NCBI GenBank assembly: GCA_946479705.1
Contig: CAMLHI010000128.1
Location: 1 to 6,220 of the forward strand
DNA: 6,220 nucleotides
DNA from: an uncultured Oxalobacteraceae bacterium
GTDB lineage: Bacteria > Pseudomonadota > Gammaproteobacteria > Burkholderiales > Burkholderiaceae
Direction of reading: 5' to 3'
Below the pieces are notes generated by a model, which saw nothing but the letters and a program-made list of their open reading frames with translations, searched no databases and was not told the origin of the DNA. The position numbers and the translations under genes were made by a program. Position 1 is the stretch's first letter. The number at the start of each line of letters is the position of its first letter. Shown piece after piece: positions 1 to 5,798 of this stretch.

Positions 1-555
1 TCAGGCCGTTCGGCGCCCGATCTTCCCACGGTAGCTGGCATTTCCGAGCGGTATCGACCGCCAAAGCCAGTCCTTCACGCGCCCGCCTTTGCGCGCACGG
101 CTTCTGCCGGCGGCTGGCTGGTGCAGCACGCGAACAGCGCGCCGCAGCCGGCATCCGCCGGTATTGCCCCACCGCCCAACCGGCCACGCCACCCGTGCAC
201 CCTGCTCAACCTTGTCGGCTGCCGGCCCGTCGTGGCCGCCGTTGAGTGCGGCCTTAGTGTCGCCGGCACGGCTTGGGCCGTCGCCTGCATTGGGCGCGCG
301 GTCCAGTGGGTCCACAGCGTTCCCTTCGGTGACCATCCGGTCAAACCCACCCGCCGGCGTGCTCGACTGCCCGTGCCGGCCGGGACGCGCGCATCTCGCT
401 AGAAGAGGAGTAGCGCCAAGCACTGCCGAACGACGCACACGACGTTCGCAGCTTTGCACTGCAGCCTGCCCGTCCGCTTCGTGCGGCCAGGCGGCGTGCC
501 GGTGCTGTTTCAACGACAGCGCGACGGCCCATACGTCGCGTGCCGCATCATCCAC
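1..555 (-). CDS. Doubtful ORF, 184 aa, unknown
   Basis: This is an open frame from a GTG at 555 to a TGA occupying the first three bases of the window. No good Shine-Dalgarno sequence precedes the GTG. An internal ATG at 339 has only a weak GGTGG upstream and would give 113 aa. The product is rich in Arg, Gly and Ala with scattered Cys, shows no motif I recognise, and runs opposite to the five genes that follow. Its C-terminal third (KDWLWRS and after) looks a little more protein-like than the rest. It could equally be a chance frame in GC-rich DNA, where long open antisense frames are common. It competes with the overlapping + frame at 1-402. Confidence 0.18.
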   Translation of the reverse strand: MDDAARDVWAVALSLKQHRHAAWPHEADGQAAVQSCERRVRRSAVLGATPLLARCARPGRHGQSSTPAGGFDRMVTEGNAVDPLDRAPNAGDGPSRAGDTKAALNGGHDGPAADKVEQGARVAWPVGRWGNTGGCRLRRAVRVLHQPAAGRSRARKGGRVKDWLWRSIPLGNASYRGKIGRRTA

Positions 556-573
556 GCAAGCATCACAACCCTC
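1..573. other. Region without a convincing gene
   Basis: Several frames are open here on both strands, but none looks strongly coding. By a hand count over 1-402, G+C at the three codon-position classes is roughly 76, 66 and 74%. A real gene in DNA this rich normally shows a much sharper contrast, with a far lower second position. The + frame open from base 1 to the TAG at 400-402 gives a Pro/Ala/Arg/Val-rich peptide. If real, it would be the tail of a gene entering from the left. A small hairpin is visible at 268-281 (ACGGC, loop TTGG, GCCGT) and another near 493-510 (GCTGT/ACAGC). The stretch may be a long leader, a structured non-coding region or degraded coding sequence. Confidence 0.5.
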
Positions 574-608
574 GGGGGCGTTCTTTCCCCGGTGGGGATG
601 ACGCCCTC
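574..608 (+). promoter_or_regulatory. Leader hairpin before the 202-aa gene
   Basis: The outer stem pairs 574-581 with 601-608 (including one G-U). An inner stem, TCCCC 586-590 with GGGGA 594-598, closes on a GGT loop. The structure ends 8 nt before the Shine-Dalgarno AAGGAGG at 617-623. There is no T-tract after it, so a terminator is unlikely. It resembles the hairpin at 2803-2838 in both layout and core sequence. A role in mRNA stability or translation control is inference. Confidence 0.5.
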
Positions 609-632
609 CGGACTTTAAGGAGGACGACCATC

Positions 633-1241
633 ATGTATGACCTGCCGACCACTTCTGGTCTGCCAGCCGGCGCGCGCTGGCTGGCACCGCTGTACCTTAC
701 CTGCCCGGCCACCGAGCCGAAGCCGGACCGCCGCCCTGTGCCGGACGATGCAGTATCGGCCAGCCCGGATCTATTTGGCCAGCAGTTGTTCGCCCTTGAC
801 GACGAGCGTCCCGCCTGCGACGGCGCTTCGTGGTCCGAGTACGAGGTGGTGCAGGTGCACCTGCTGCTGTTGGCCAAGGTCGGTGAGCTGGCCAAGCCAA
901 CCACCTCGCTGGCCGAGCGCATCGAACTGTTGCGCTGGGTGTTTACCGACCAGGACCGCGACGCTGCGCCGTTTTCGTTCGCCACCTGCGTCGCCGTCGC
1001 CTCGCGCAGTCCGTTGTCGCCACTGCCCTTCGCCGGCGCGCTTGATGTCGAGGAATTACGCGACCAGATCCGGCGCCAGATGTCGCCGTGGTTGCGCGAA
1101 GCGTTCGGCGTTTACCCCGCTTGGGTGCGTGCTGCGCTGCTGGAAAGTCCCGACTGGGTCGCGCTTCAGCTCAACAAGAACGCCCAGTGGATCAACCAGC
1201 AGATCCGCGTCACCGAGGTGCAGGGAGATCTGTTCCTGTGA
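633..1241 (+). CDS. Conserved-type mobile-element protein, unknown, 202 aa
   Basis: I do not recognise a named family. The start at 633 is chosen over an upstream ATG in the same frame (540) because a near-perfect Shine-Dalgarno AAGGAGG lies at 617-623, 9 nt before it. The N-terminal 65 residues are Pro-rich and probably extended. From about residue 68 to 190 the protein looks helical, with Leu-rich segments at 76-87 and 92-103 and several Trp residues. No signal peptide or membrane segment is seen. The last residues are QGDLFL (197-202), close to the bacterial sliding-clamp-binding pentapeptide QL(S/D)LF, and placed at the extreme C-terminus as in several clamp-binding proteins. Position two genes upstream of a Toprim protein suggests a replication or maintenance role, but that is inference. 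It is followed after 60 nt by the next gene on the same strand. Confidence 0.85.
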   Translation: MYDLPTTSGLPAGARWLAPLYLTCPATEPKPDRRPVPDDAVSASPDLFGQQLFALDDERPACDGASWSEYEVVQVHLLLLAKVGELAKPTTSLAERIELLRWVFTDQDRDAAPFSFATCVAVASRSPLSPLPFAGALDVEELRDQIRRQMSPWLREAFGVYPAWVRAALLESPDWVALQLNKNAQWINQQIRVTEVQGDLFL

Positions 1242-1247
1242 CGCCCG

Positions 1248-1270
1248 TGAAATTTCATCATTTTTTTGAA
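1248..1270 (+). promoter_or_regulatory. AT-rich island with 10-bp perfect palindrome
   Basis: Directly after the stop codon at 1241, a 23-nt AT-rich stretch stands out in GC-rich DNA. It contains the perfect palindrome TGAAATTTCA at 1248-1257, followed by seven T residues at 1261-1267. The palindrome has no room for a loop, so it is not a usual intrinsic terminator. It may be an operator or part of a promoter for the following genes. No clear -35/-10 pair was found. Confidence 0.3.
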
Positions 1271-1289
1271 GGGGGGCGAACGCCCCTTC
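1268..1289 (+). promoter_or_regulatory. Leader hairpin abutting the Shine-Dalgarno of the 109-aa gene
   Basis: The stem GAAGGGG (1268-1274) pairs perfectly with CCCCTTC (1283-1289) around an 8-nt loop (GGCGAACG). The stem ends 1 nt before AGGAG at 1291-1295. The T-tract lies upstream, not downstream, so this is not a + strand terminator. Such tight placement could influence ribosome access or protect the transcript; that is inference. Confidence 0.5.
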
Positions 1290-1301
1290 GAGGAGACCAT
1301 C

Positions 1302-1631
1302 ATGTGCAAGCACCCTGCTCCGCCGCGGCGCCTTCGTCCCCTGCATCGGGTCGACCGACTTGAGCAGCTCGACTACCTGGTCAAGGAAGCTGAACTGCTC
1401 GACCAGCGTCCCGGCCGCGCGTTCTACGTCGGCCTGCGCCACAAGCGCAATTACCGGATCCGGATCGTCGCAAGCGGTTACCAGGTCCAGCCATGGCAAC
1501 GCGGTCGACCACGCCACGCCCCGCGCGTGCTGCAGGCCGCCGACATGCACGCCGCCGTCGCAGCAGGCATTCTGCATTACTCGCCGATCTGCCATCGTTC
1601 CGGCAAGGCGCGCAGGGGCGGCCATGAATGA
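1302..1631 (+). CDS. Small basic protein, unknown, 109 aa
   Basis: No family is recognised. The start at 1302 has AGGAG at 1291-1295 with 6-nt spacing, preferred over an upstream in-frame ATG at 1266 that would lie inside the leader hairpin. The product is strongly basic, with Arg-rich tracts at 9-20, 46-55 and 66-75 and a basic tail (RSGKARRGG). Residues 18-35 form a likely amphipathic helix. The segment around 41-65 (FYVG, YRIRIV, YQV) looks like short beta strands, so a small nucleic-acid-binding fold is possible but unproven. Its end overlaps the start of the Toprim gene by 8 nt, which suggests translational coupling and a linked function. Confidence 0.78.
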   Translation: MCKHPAPPRRLRPLHRVDRLEQLDYLVKEAELLDQRPGRAFYVGLRHKRNYRIRIVASGYQVQPWQRGRPRHAPRVLQAADMHAAVAAGILHYSPICHRSGKARRGGHE

Positions 1632-2661
1632 AGCCCAACGCGCCTTTGATGAACGATTGAAAGCCGTTGGTGCCGCCGCTCAGGGCCGCTGGACCGAGTT
1701 GTTGCTGGGCCTTGGTGTGAACAAGCGCATCCTGAACCGCAGCAACCAGGCTTGTCCGCTGTCCGGATGCGGCGGCACCGACCGCTTCCGCTATACCGAC
1801 AAGTTCGGCATGGGCAATTACATCTGCAGCGTGTGCGGACCAGGCGGCGGCTTTAAGCTGCTGCAAGGCCTGTTCGGCTGGGACCACCGGACCGTCCTCG
1901 AAAAGCTCGAGCGCCAGTTGTGGCTCGGTCTGCCCGCAGCGCCACGGGTGGTTCGGTCCCCCAGCGCCGCCTACCTGCGGGCCAGGATGATGCAGGCTTG
2001 GAGTGCGGCACGCCCGATCCGGCGCGGCGATCCGGTCGACCGCTACCTGTGCGCGCGCGGCCTGCACCTAGCCAACTTTCCCGACAGCCTGCGCTATCAC
2101 AGCGCGCTCGACTATTACGAGAAGGGCGACGATGACCGGATGCATCTGCTTGGCACCTATCCGGCCATGTTGGCGGCTGCAACCCTGCGCGGGCAGCTGG
2201 TCGCGGTGCACCGAACCTACTTGGGCGAAGGCGCCAAAGCGGCGGTCCCGCAGGCCAAGAAGCTGTTCGTTGCCCAGCCCGATGGGGCCGCCGTATGGCT
2301 GAACGCACCAGCTCGGCGCGTGGCAGTGGCCGAAGGCATCGAAAGTGCCGTGGCCGTGAGTTTGCGGCATGGCATTCCAGTGGCCGCGGCCTTGTCGGCC
2401 GGCGGGCTGGCCAAGTTCATTACACCGGACGACGTCCAGGAACTGTGGATATTTGGCGATAACGACACCCCCAGCACCTTTGCCGGTCAGATGGCCGCCT
2501 ACACGCTAGCGCAGCGTAGCCGCTATGCCGCGTGCGGGCGGCGCCTCAAGGTCGAGGTATTCATCCCGGCTGAGTCCGGCGACGATCCGCTCGACGATTA
2601 CCTGCGCTCGCGTGCCGCCCTGGCCCACACCGAGTCGCAACTATCCCGCGCGCACGCCTGA
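1624..2661 (+). CDS. Zinc-ribbon and Toprim domain primase-like protein (DUF7146 type)
   Basis: This 345-aa protein has the layout of mobile-element and phage primase-like proteins. An N-terminal zinc ribbon is seen as C44-x4-C49 with GGTDRF, then C68-x2-C71 within YICSVCG. A central segment follows with the DPVDRYL...RGL pattern (about 136-147) and LRYH (156-159) typical of this group. A C-terminal Toprim domain has the catalytic Glu in VAEGIES (E237) and the metal-binding pair in FGDND (D279, D281). The family is linked to primer synthesis on single-stranded DNA. No helicase domain is attached, so if active it would need a separate helicase. The frame is open upstream to 1360, but ATG 1624 gives the natural N-terminus and the short overlap with the preceding gene. 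The ribosome site is weak (AGGGG at 1614-1618), consistent with coupling to upstream translation. Confidence 0.95.
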   Translation: MNEAQRAFDERLKAVGAAAQGRWTELLLGLGVNKRILNRSNQACPLSGCGGTDRFRYTDKFGMGNYICSVCGPGGGFKLLQGLFGWDHRTVLEKLERQLWLGLPAAPRVVRSPSAAYLRARMMQAWSAARPIRRGDPVDRYLCARGLHLANFPDSLRYHSALDYYEKGDDDRMHLLGTYPAMLAAATLRGQLVAVHRTYLGEGAKAAVPQAKKLFVAQPDGAAVWLNAPARRVAVAEGIESAVAVSLRHGIPVAAALSAGGLAKFITPDDVQELWIFGDNDTPSTFAGQMAAYTLAQRSRYAACGRRLKVEVFIPAESGDDPLDDYLRSRAALAHTESQLSRAHA

Positions 2662-2674
2662 GCGTACGCGCCAC

Positions 2675-2692
2675 CGGCCCCTACCCGGGCCG
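2675..2692 (+). promoter_or_regulatory. Hairpin after the Toprim gene
   Basis: CGGCCC (2675-2680) and GGGCCG (2687-2692) form a perfect 6-bp stem around CTACCC, 13 nt after the stop codon. A second hairpin with a tetraloop follows at 2705-2718 (CCGGC, TCAC, GCCGG). No T-tract follows either one, so a standard intrinsic terminator is not supported. A 3' end-protecting or processing structure is possible. Confidence 0.4.
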
Positions 2693-2733
2693 CTTCGCTT
2701 CGGTCCGGCTCACGCCGGCGCCGCAGGCCGCTT

Positions 2734-2759
2734 GCAGGGCCGCGTAGCACCGGCCCTGC
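2734..2759 (+). promoter_or_regulatory. Perfect 8-bp stem-loop in the Toprim-DUF932 gap
   Basis: GCAGGGCC (2734-2741) pairs perfectly with GGCCCTGC (2752-2759) around a 10-nt loop. Only a short TTGT follows, so it is at best a weak terminator. It is the most stable simple stem in this 196-nt gap. It may separate expression of the DUF932 gene from the upstream genes, or be a protein-binding site. Confidence 0.45.
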
Positions 2760-2802
2760 TTGTACCGATGGCCATCTAACTGGCCGAGATTGACCACCCC
2801 GC

Positions 2803-2838
2803 GCGGCGAATTGCTTCCCCGCCGGGGGAGCGCGCCGC
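2803..2838 (+). promoter_or_regulatory. Leader hairpin before the DUF932 gene
   Basis: The outer stem GCGGCG (2803-2808) pairs with CGCCGC (2833-2838). The inner stem 2813-2820 pairs with 2824-2831 (one G-U) and closes on a GCC loop, with AATT as an internal bulge. The structure ends 7 nt before AGGAG at 2846-2850. The core CTTCCCCG(N2)GGGG resembles that of the leader at 574-608, which suggests a shared leader element reused in this region. Confidence 0.55.
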
Positions 2839-2857
2839 CCTTTTCAGGAGAAACAGC

Positions 2858-4015
2858 ATGAGAGCAGGCCGCAACTACGAACAATTTATGAACGAACTGG
2901 TCCGCCAGAACGATGTCAAGCGCGATTACATGGTGCGTTCGCCAGCGCTGGTCCACCATACCGACGCCGACGGAGTGAGCACTGTGTCGTTCCCGAGTGT
3001 CTACGGCGGTGCCATCAACAGGTTCGAAGTCAACGATATCGCACGCGGCCAGATGGCCCAACGCCTCGAAATACCGGGCGCCTATTTCGACCGCATGCGC
3101 CGGCTCGCGCCGGAACTGCTGGACCGCAACGTCAACACTTGGCTGCAGCACCACGCCAATGATGCGTGCCAGCTGCGGACTTTAGACGGAAAGCTGCGCG
3201 CCTTCCTGTCGTCGAGCTACAAGCGCATCGACAATTTCGAGATCGCCGCGGCCATCTTCCCTGCCCTGCGCAGTGTCGATGGACTGGAAATGGTGTCGCT
3301 CGAGCTGACCGAGACCCGGATGTACATCAAAGCCGTGAGCCGACGCCTAGAATTCGAAGTGCAAAAAGGCGACGTGGTGCAGGCCGGCGTGGTAATTACC
3401 AACAGCGAGGTTGGGTATGGAAAGCTGCGCATCGACCCGCTCATATACAGGCTGGTGTGCGACAACGGCGCCGTGGCGCTGGACTTGGGCATGAGCCGCA
3501 CGCACGTGGGGCGCAAGCAAAAGATCGACACGGACGAGCAGCTGGCACTGAACATGTTTCAGGACGACACCTTAAAAGCCGAAGATGCAGCCCTGCTGCT
3601 CAAGGCACGCGACATGGTCAACTATGCCCTGTCGCAGGGTACCCTGGAGCTGCTGGCCACACGCATGCGCAATACCCTCGGCATCAAGCTGACCGGCGAT
3701 CCCGTGGAGGCGGTGGCCCGGCTGGGCAACCGCTTTTCGCTCGATTCGGCGGAGCGCATCGGCGTGCTGCGCTGTCTGTTCGGCGATCCGATGCTCAACG
3801 CTTACGGTCTGGTCAACGCCGTCACCGCCTATTCGAAGCTGGTGCCCAGCTACGACCGCGCCACCGAGCTCGAAGTAATCGGCGGCGACATGCTGAGCAT
3901 GAGGCCGGACGAATGGGCGCCTATCATGTCTGCGACGGCAGCCGCGCCCTCGCCCGCATCCGAGATGCGGCGCGCCGCCACGCTGGCCGCCGTCGGTGCG
4001 GGTCCCCGCTGGTAG
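2858..4015 (+). CDS. DUF932 domain protein (phage/plasmid-like)
   Basis: This 385-aa protein belongs by motif to the DUF932 family, common in plasmids, phages and integrative elements and of unsettled biochemical role. Recognisable segments are RAFLSSSYKRIDN (114-126), the ITNSEVGYGKLRI stretch (180-192) leading to LVCDNG (199-204), and the C-terminal NAYGLVNAVTAYSK (314-327) with ATELEVIGGDML (335-346). The length fits the family. The last 30 residues are a low-complexity Ala/Pro tail, likely disordered. The start has AGGAG at 2846-2850 with 7-nt spacing. The protein has no signal peptide or membrane segment and should be cytoplasmic. Together with the Toprim protein upstream it points to a replication or maintenance module of a mobile element. 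The exact activity is unknown. The next gene follows after 29 nt, probably in the same transcript. Confidence 0.94.
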   Translation: MRAGRNYEQFMNELVRQNDVKRDYMVRSPALVHHTDADGVSTVSFPSVYGGAINRFEVNDIARGQMAQRLEIPGAYFDRMRRLAPELLDRNVNTWLQHHANDACQLRTLDGKLRAFLSSSYKRIDNFEIAAAIFPALRSVDGLEMVSLELTETRMYIKAVSRRLEFEVQKGDVVQAGVVITNSEVGYGKLRIDPLIYRLVCDNGAVALDLGMSRTHVGRKQKIDTDEQLALNMFQDDTLKAEDAALLLKARDMVNYALSQGTLELLATRMRNTLGIKLTGDPVEAVARLGNRFSLDSAERIGVLRCLFGDPMLNAYGLVNAVTAYSKLVPSYDRATELEVIGGDMLSMRPDEWAPIMSATAAAPSPASEMRRAATLAAVGAGPRW

Positions 4016-4044
4016 CCGCCGTCTAGCCTACAGGGAGAATCGCA

Positions 4045-4536
4045 ATGGACCATCATACTGCCGGCGACATCAACCGTCGCAAACGGGCTCGCCTGAGCCT
4101 GATCCCTGGCCATGCCACAGTCCGCACGTCCAGTCTGGCCTGCCTGACTCTAATGGCGGCGGGCCCCGGCGCCGCAGACGCGGCGCTGCTGCAGGATGGC
4201 GCTGCGGCCGCCCTGGTGCCGGCCGCGGCCCTGCCTCTCGATCTATGCATGATCCGCGGGTGCGGTGAACACGCCATCTTCAGCGCCGAGGGCAAGTTGC
4301 TGTTGTGCGGTGAGCTCAATGGTGCCAGTGTGGCCGTCCTTGGCCAGCTGGTGGCCACGGCCCATCACCACGCCCTGCTGGTGGGTGTGCTGCGCGACTT
4401 GCGCGACAGCGCCGCCGCGGACATAAGCGAACTGGACGGCTGTTCCGTCCAGGCCGACGCTGCGGCCTTGGGCCGCAACGCGCTAGCGGTGCTCGCCGAA
4501 CGGGCTGCGCTGGCGGTGCGTTCGGCGCAGCAGTAA
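4045..4536 (+). CDS. Unknown Ala-rich protein with Cys cluster, 163 aa
   Basis: No family is recognised. AGGGAGA at 4032-4038 sits 6 nt before the ATG, and the gene lies 29 nt behind the DUF932 gene, so co-transcription is likely. The N-terminus is basic (RRKRAR, 11-16), followed by a moderately hydrophobic Ala-rich stretch (about 29-64). This is a poor fit to a signal peptide because of the long polar lead. The best structured part is 66-90, LDLCMIRGCGEHAIFS then KLLLCGEL, with C68, C73 and C88 in a pattern that could bind metal or form a small beta unit. The remainder (about 93-160) is likely helical with HHH at 107-109. Heavy Ala content reflects the GC-rich DNA. It is the last + strand gene before the convergent junction. 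Confidence 0.75.
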   Translation: MDHHTAGDINRRKRARLSLIPGHATVRTSSLACLTLMAAGPGAADAALLQDGAAAALVPAAALPLDLCMIRGCGEHAIFSAEGKLLLCGELNGASVAVLGQLVATAHHHALLVGVLRDLRDSAAADISELDGCSVQADAAALGRNALAVLAERAALAVRSAQQ

Positions 4537-4554
4537 ACAACATGGCCGTCCGCT

Positions 4555-4585
4555 TGCGCTGTTAGCAACCGGCGGCCGCAGCGCA
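4555..4585. terminator. Possible hairpin at the convergent junction
   Basis: TGCGCTG (4555-4561) and CAGCGCA (4579-4585) are perfect inverted repeats around a 17-nt loop. They lie in the 100-nt space between the + strand gene ending at 4536 and the - strand gene ending at 4637. The location suits a bidirectional end point for transcription. No T-tract follows on either strand, so support is weak. The palindrome CCCGGCCGGG lies just beyond at 4591-4600. Confidence 0.25.
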
Positions 4586-4636
4586 GTTAACCCGGCCGGG
4601 TGGTGCCAGCGGCGCGCCCGCGCACGGATTTTCCTC

Positions 4637-4870
4637 TTACTTGAGAATGCCTCCGCGAATACGCGGATTGACTAGGCGGGCCGCCGCGGCGTCAGCTGCA
4701 GCGAGGTCGGGATTAGCAGCGCGCTGGGCCGCAAGGTCAGCCGCGAGAGCTTGTGCATCTGCCTCCGCTTTTTTCTTGCGCTTTTCGATGTCGCGGCGTA
4801 CTTCTCTTTCTTTTCGGCGCTTACGTTCATCCGGAGTGAGAACAGCGATACCTACCTGCATACTCTTCAT
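4637..4870 (-). CDS. Small charged coiled-coil protein, unknown, 77 aa
   Basis: The ATG at 4870 has AGGGG 9 nt upstream (4880-4884) in the 16-nt gap behind the preceding - strand gene, so the two are probably one transcript. A second ATG three codons in is possible. Residues 11-44 are a dense run of Lys, Arg and Glu (DERKRRKEREVRRD and after), predicted as one long helix or coiled coil. They lead into an Ala-rich helix (about 37-64) and a short basic tail (NPRIRGG). No domain is recognised. Its size and charge would suit a structural or nucleic-acid-contacting accessory protein, but this is a guess. Confidence 0.75.
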   Translation of the reverse strand: MKSMQVGIAVLTPDERKRRKEREVRRDIEKRKKKAEADAQALAADLAAQRAANPDLAAADAAAARLVNPRIRGGILK

Positions 4871-4886
4871 CCCATTTTTCCCCTGA

Positions 4887-5186
4887 CTAAACAGCGGTTG
4901 CGCCTAGCAGCGATCTCAGCATGCCAAGTTGTTCCTCTGCAGTAAAGACACCATTTTTGACAGCCTGCGCAAACAGAGGCACCCAGTCCGGCGAATCGAT
5001 ATCGGCCGGGCGCATCGTCTGATTGCCATCTTTCCACCAAGCCATTCGAATTTCCTCACATCCGCCTTTGGTGAAAATCCGCTCCAGGCAAATGCTGTCG
5101 GTTGAAGTTCCTTGCCAGGCTTGCGCAAGGACATAACAATAATCCGTTTCTTTGATGCTTCTCTCTTTTGCTTCTAGCTCAGTCAT
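4887..5186 (-). CDS. Unknown protein, 99 aa
   Basis: The frame is open further upstream to 5258, but ATG 5186 is preferred. It has AAAGGAA (5192-5198) at 5-nt spacing, and the longer form would overlap the gene ending at 5228. The protein is acidic to neutral, with an N-terminal helix (ELEAKERSIKE, 3-13) and three Cys (17, 33, 43). A middle part rich in aromatic residues (MAWWKDGNQTMRP, 48-60) is followed by a C-terminal helix pair (about 66-95, with FTAEEQLGMLRSLLG). It may be a compact alpha/beta fold; I recognise no family. Codon use and G+C are clearly lower than in the genes on the left (about 40% G+C around its start), pointing to a different origin. Confidence 0.84.
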   Translation of the reverse strand: MTELEAKERSIKETDYCYVLAQAWQGTSTDSICLERIFTKGGCEEIRMAWWKDGNQTMRPADIDSPDWVPLFAQAVKNGVFTAEEQLGMLRSLLGATAV

Positions 5187-5227
5187 AACTGTTCCTTTAT
5201 GAACTTTCGCGCACAAAAGTGGTATTT

Positions 5228-5710
5228 CTATTCTTTGATGGTGTACCGTGAGTCCCATTGTCCTGCTTCCCTAAACTCATCAGCCATTACAAAAACAGGA
5301 ACCTTACTCGAGTCCTTCGTACCGTCCGGGCGAAATGCGCGCTCCCCGATACGCTTGGACTTCCATCCAACCACTTTTGCCCCCGATGGCTCCAAGTCGC
5401 ACAAATGAATCTCACCAGGCAATTGTTCGGGATGCAGCGCTTTACGTGCCGGTGTGTTATGTGACTGTTCAACCACATCCACAAACCGCACGGCGATTTC
5501 ACGCAATATCGCAGCTTCAACTTGTTGCAGAGAGGACATCTCATCGATACCAGTCTCGGCCTCCAAACGGGCCGCCAGTGCGCGTAGTGGGCCATCCTGA
5601 AGCACGCCGTCGTCTTGCCAAGCGATCGCGTCCTTAGCGCACCCCAACAGTTCCCCTACGGTCAGTGCTTTGACATCGCAGCGCAATGTTGGTCGGGGTA
5701 ATACATCCAT
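5228..5710 (-). CDS. Unknown protein, 160 aa
   Basis: The ATG at 5710 is preceded by GGGAGG (5721-5726) at 10-nt spacing. The N-terminal half (about 12-85) looks helical, with the LTVGELLGCAKDAIAW, PLRALAARLEAE and VEAAILREIAVRFVDVVEQ segments. The C-terminal half is more mixed, with likely strands around IHLCDLE (101-107), AKVVGWKS (111-118) and VPVFVMADEF (137-146). No membrane segment or signal peptide is seen, and no catalytic motif or family is recognised. It lies 41 nt upstream of the 99-aa gene and 88 nt downstream of the repeat-protein gene, all on the same strand, which suggests a shared transcript or at least a linked function. Confidence 0.88.
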   Translation of the reverse strand: MDVLPRPTLRCDVKALTVGELLGCAKDAIAWQDDGVLQDGPLRALAARLEAETGIDEMSSLQQVEAAILREIAVRFVDVVEQSHNTPARKALHPEQLPGEIHLCDLEPSGAKVVGWKSKRIGERAFRPDGTKDSSKVPVFVMADEFREAGQWDSRYTIKE

Positions 5711-5761
5711 GCTTGATTTTCCTCCCGGCCCGGCACCGCGCCAGACCCTCTCAGTGCTAAA

Positions 5762-5776
5762 GCCGCGTCGAGCGGC
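5762..5776 (-). terminator. Weak possible terminator after the repeat-protein gene
   Basis: On the - strand GCCGC, loop TCGAC, GCGGC is followed by only TTT. It lies 22 nt past the stop codon of the repeat-protein gene. The short stem and short T run make efficient termination doubtful. It may only reduce read-through into the 160-aa gene. Confidence 0.25.
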
Positions 5777-5798
5777 ATCGGTATTGCTGTGGCTTTTC

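Noticed and set aside
1261..1289. Rho-independent terminator after the 202-aa gene
   Set aside because: The T-tract comes before the hairpin on the + strand, so the order is wrong for termination.
1056..1625. Antisense frame of 189 aa across the 202-aa and 109-aa genes
   Set aside because: It spans two genes, their intergenic hairpin and both ribosome sites, and no motif is visible in it.
1381..2067. Antisense frame of 228 aa opposite the Toprim gene
   Set aside because: The opposite strand encodes a protein with a complete zinc ribbon and Toprim motifs; this frame is a composition artefact.
3166..4026. Long + strand frame (286 aa) inside the DUF932 gene
   Set aside because: It overlaps the motif-supported DUF932 frame, is rich in Arg, Gly, His and Ala as expected for an off-frame reading, and has no ribosome site.
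4045..4200. Signal peptide on the 163-aa protein
   Set aside because: The hydrophobic stretch begins only near residue 29 and is interrupted by Gly, Pro and polar residues; the long basic lead does not fit well.
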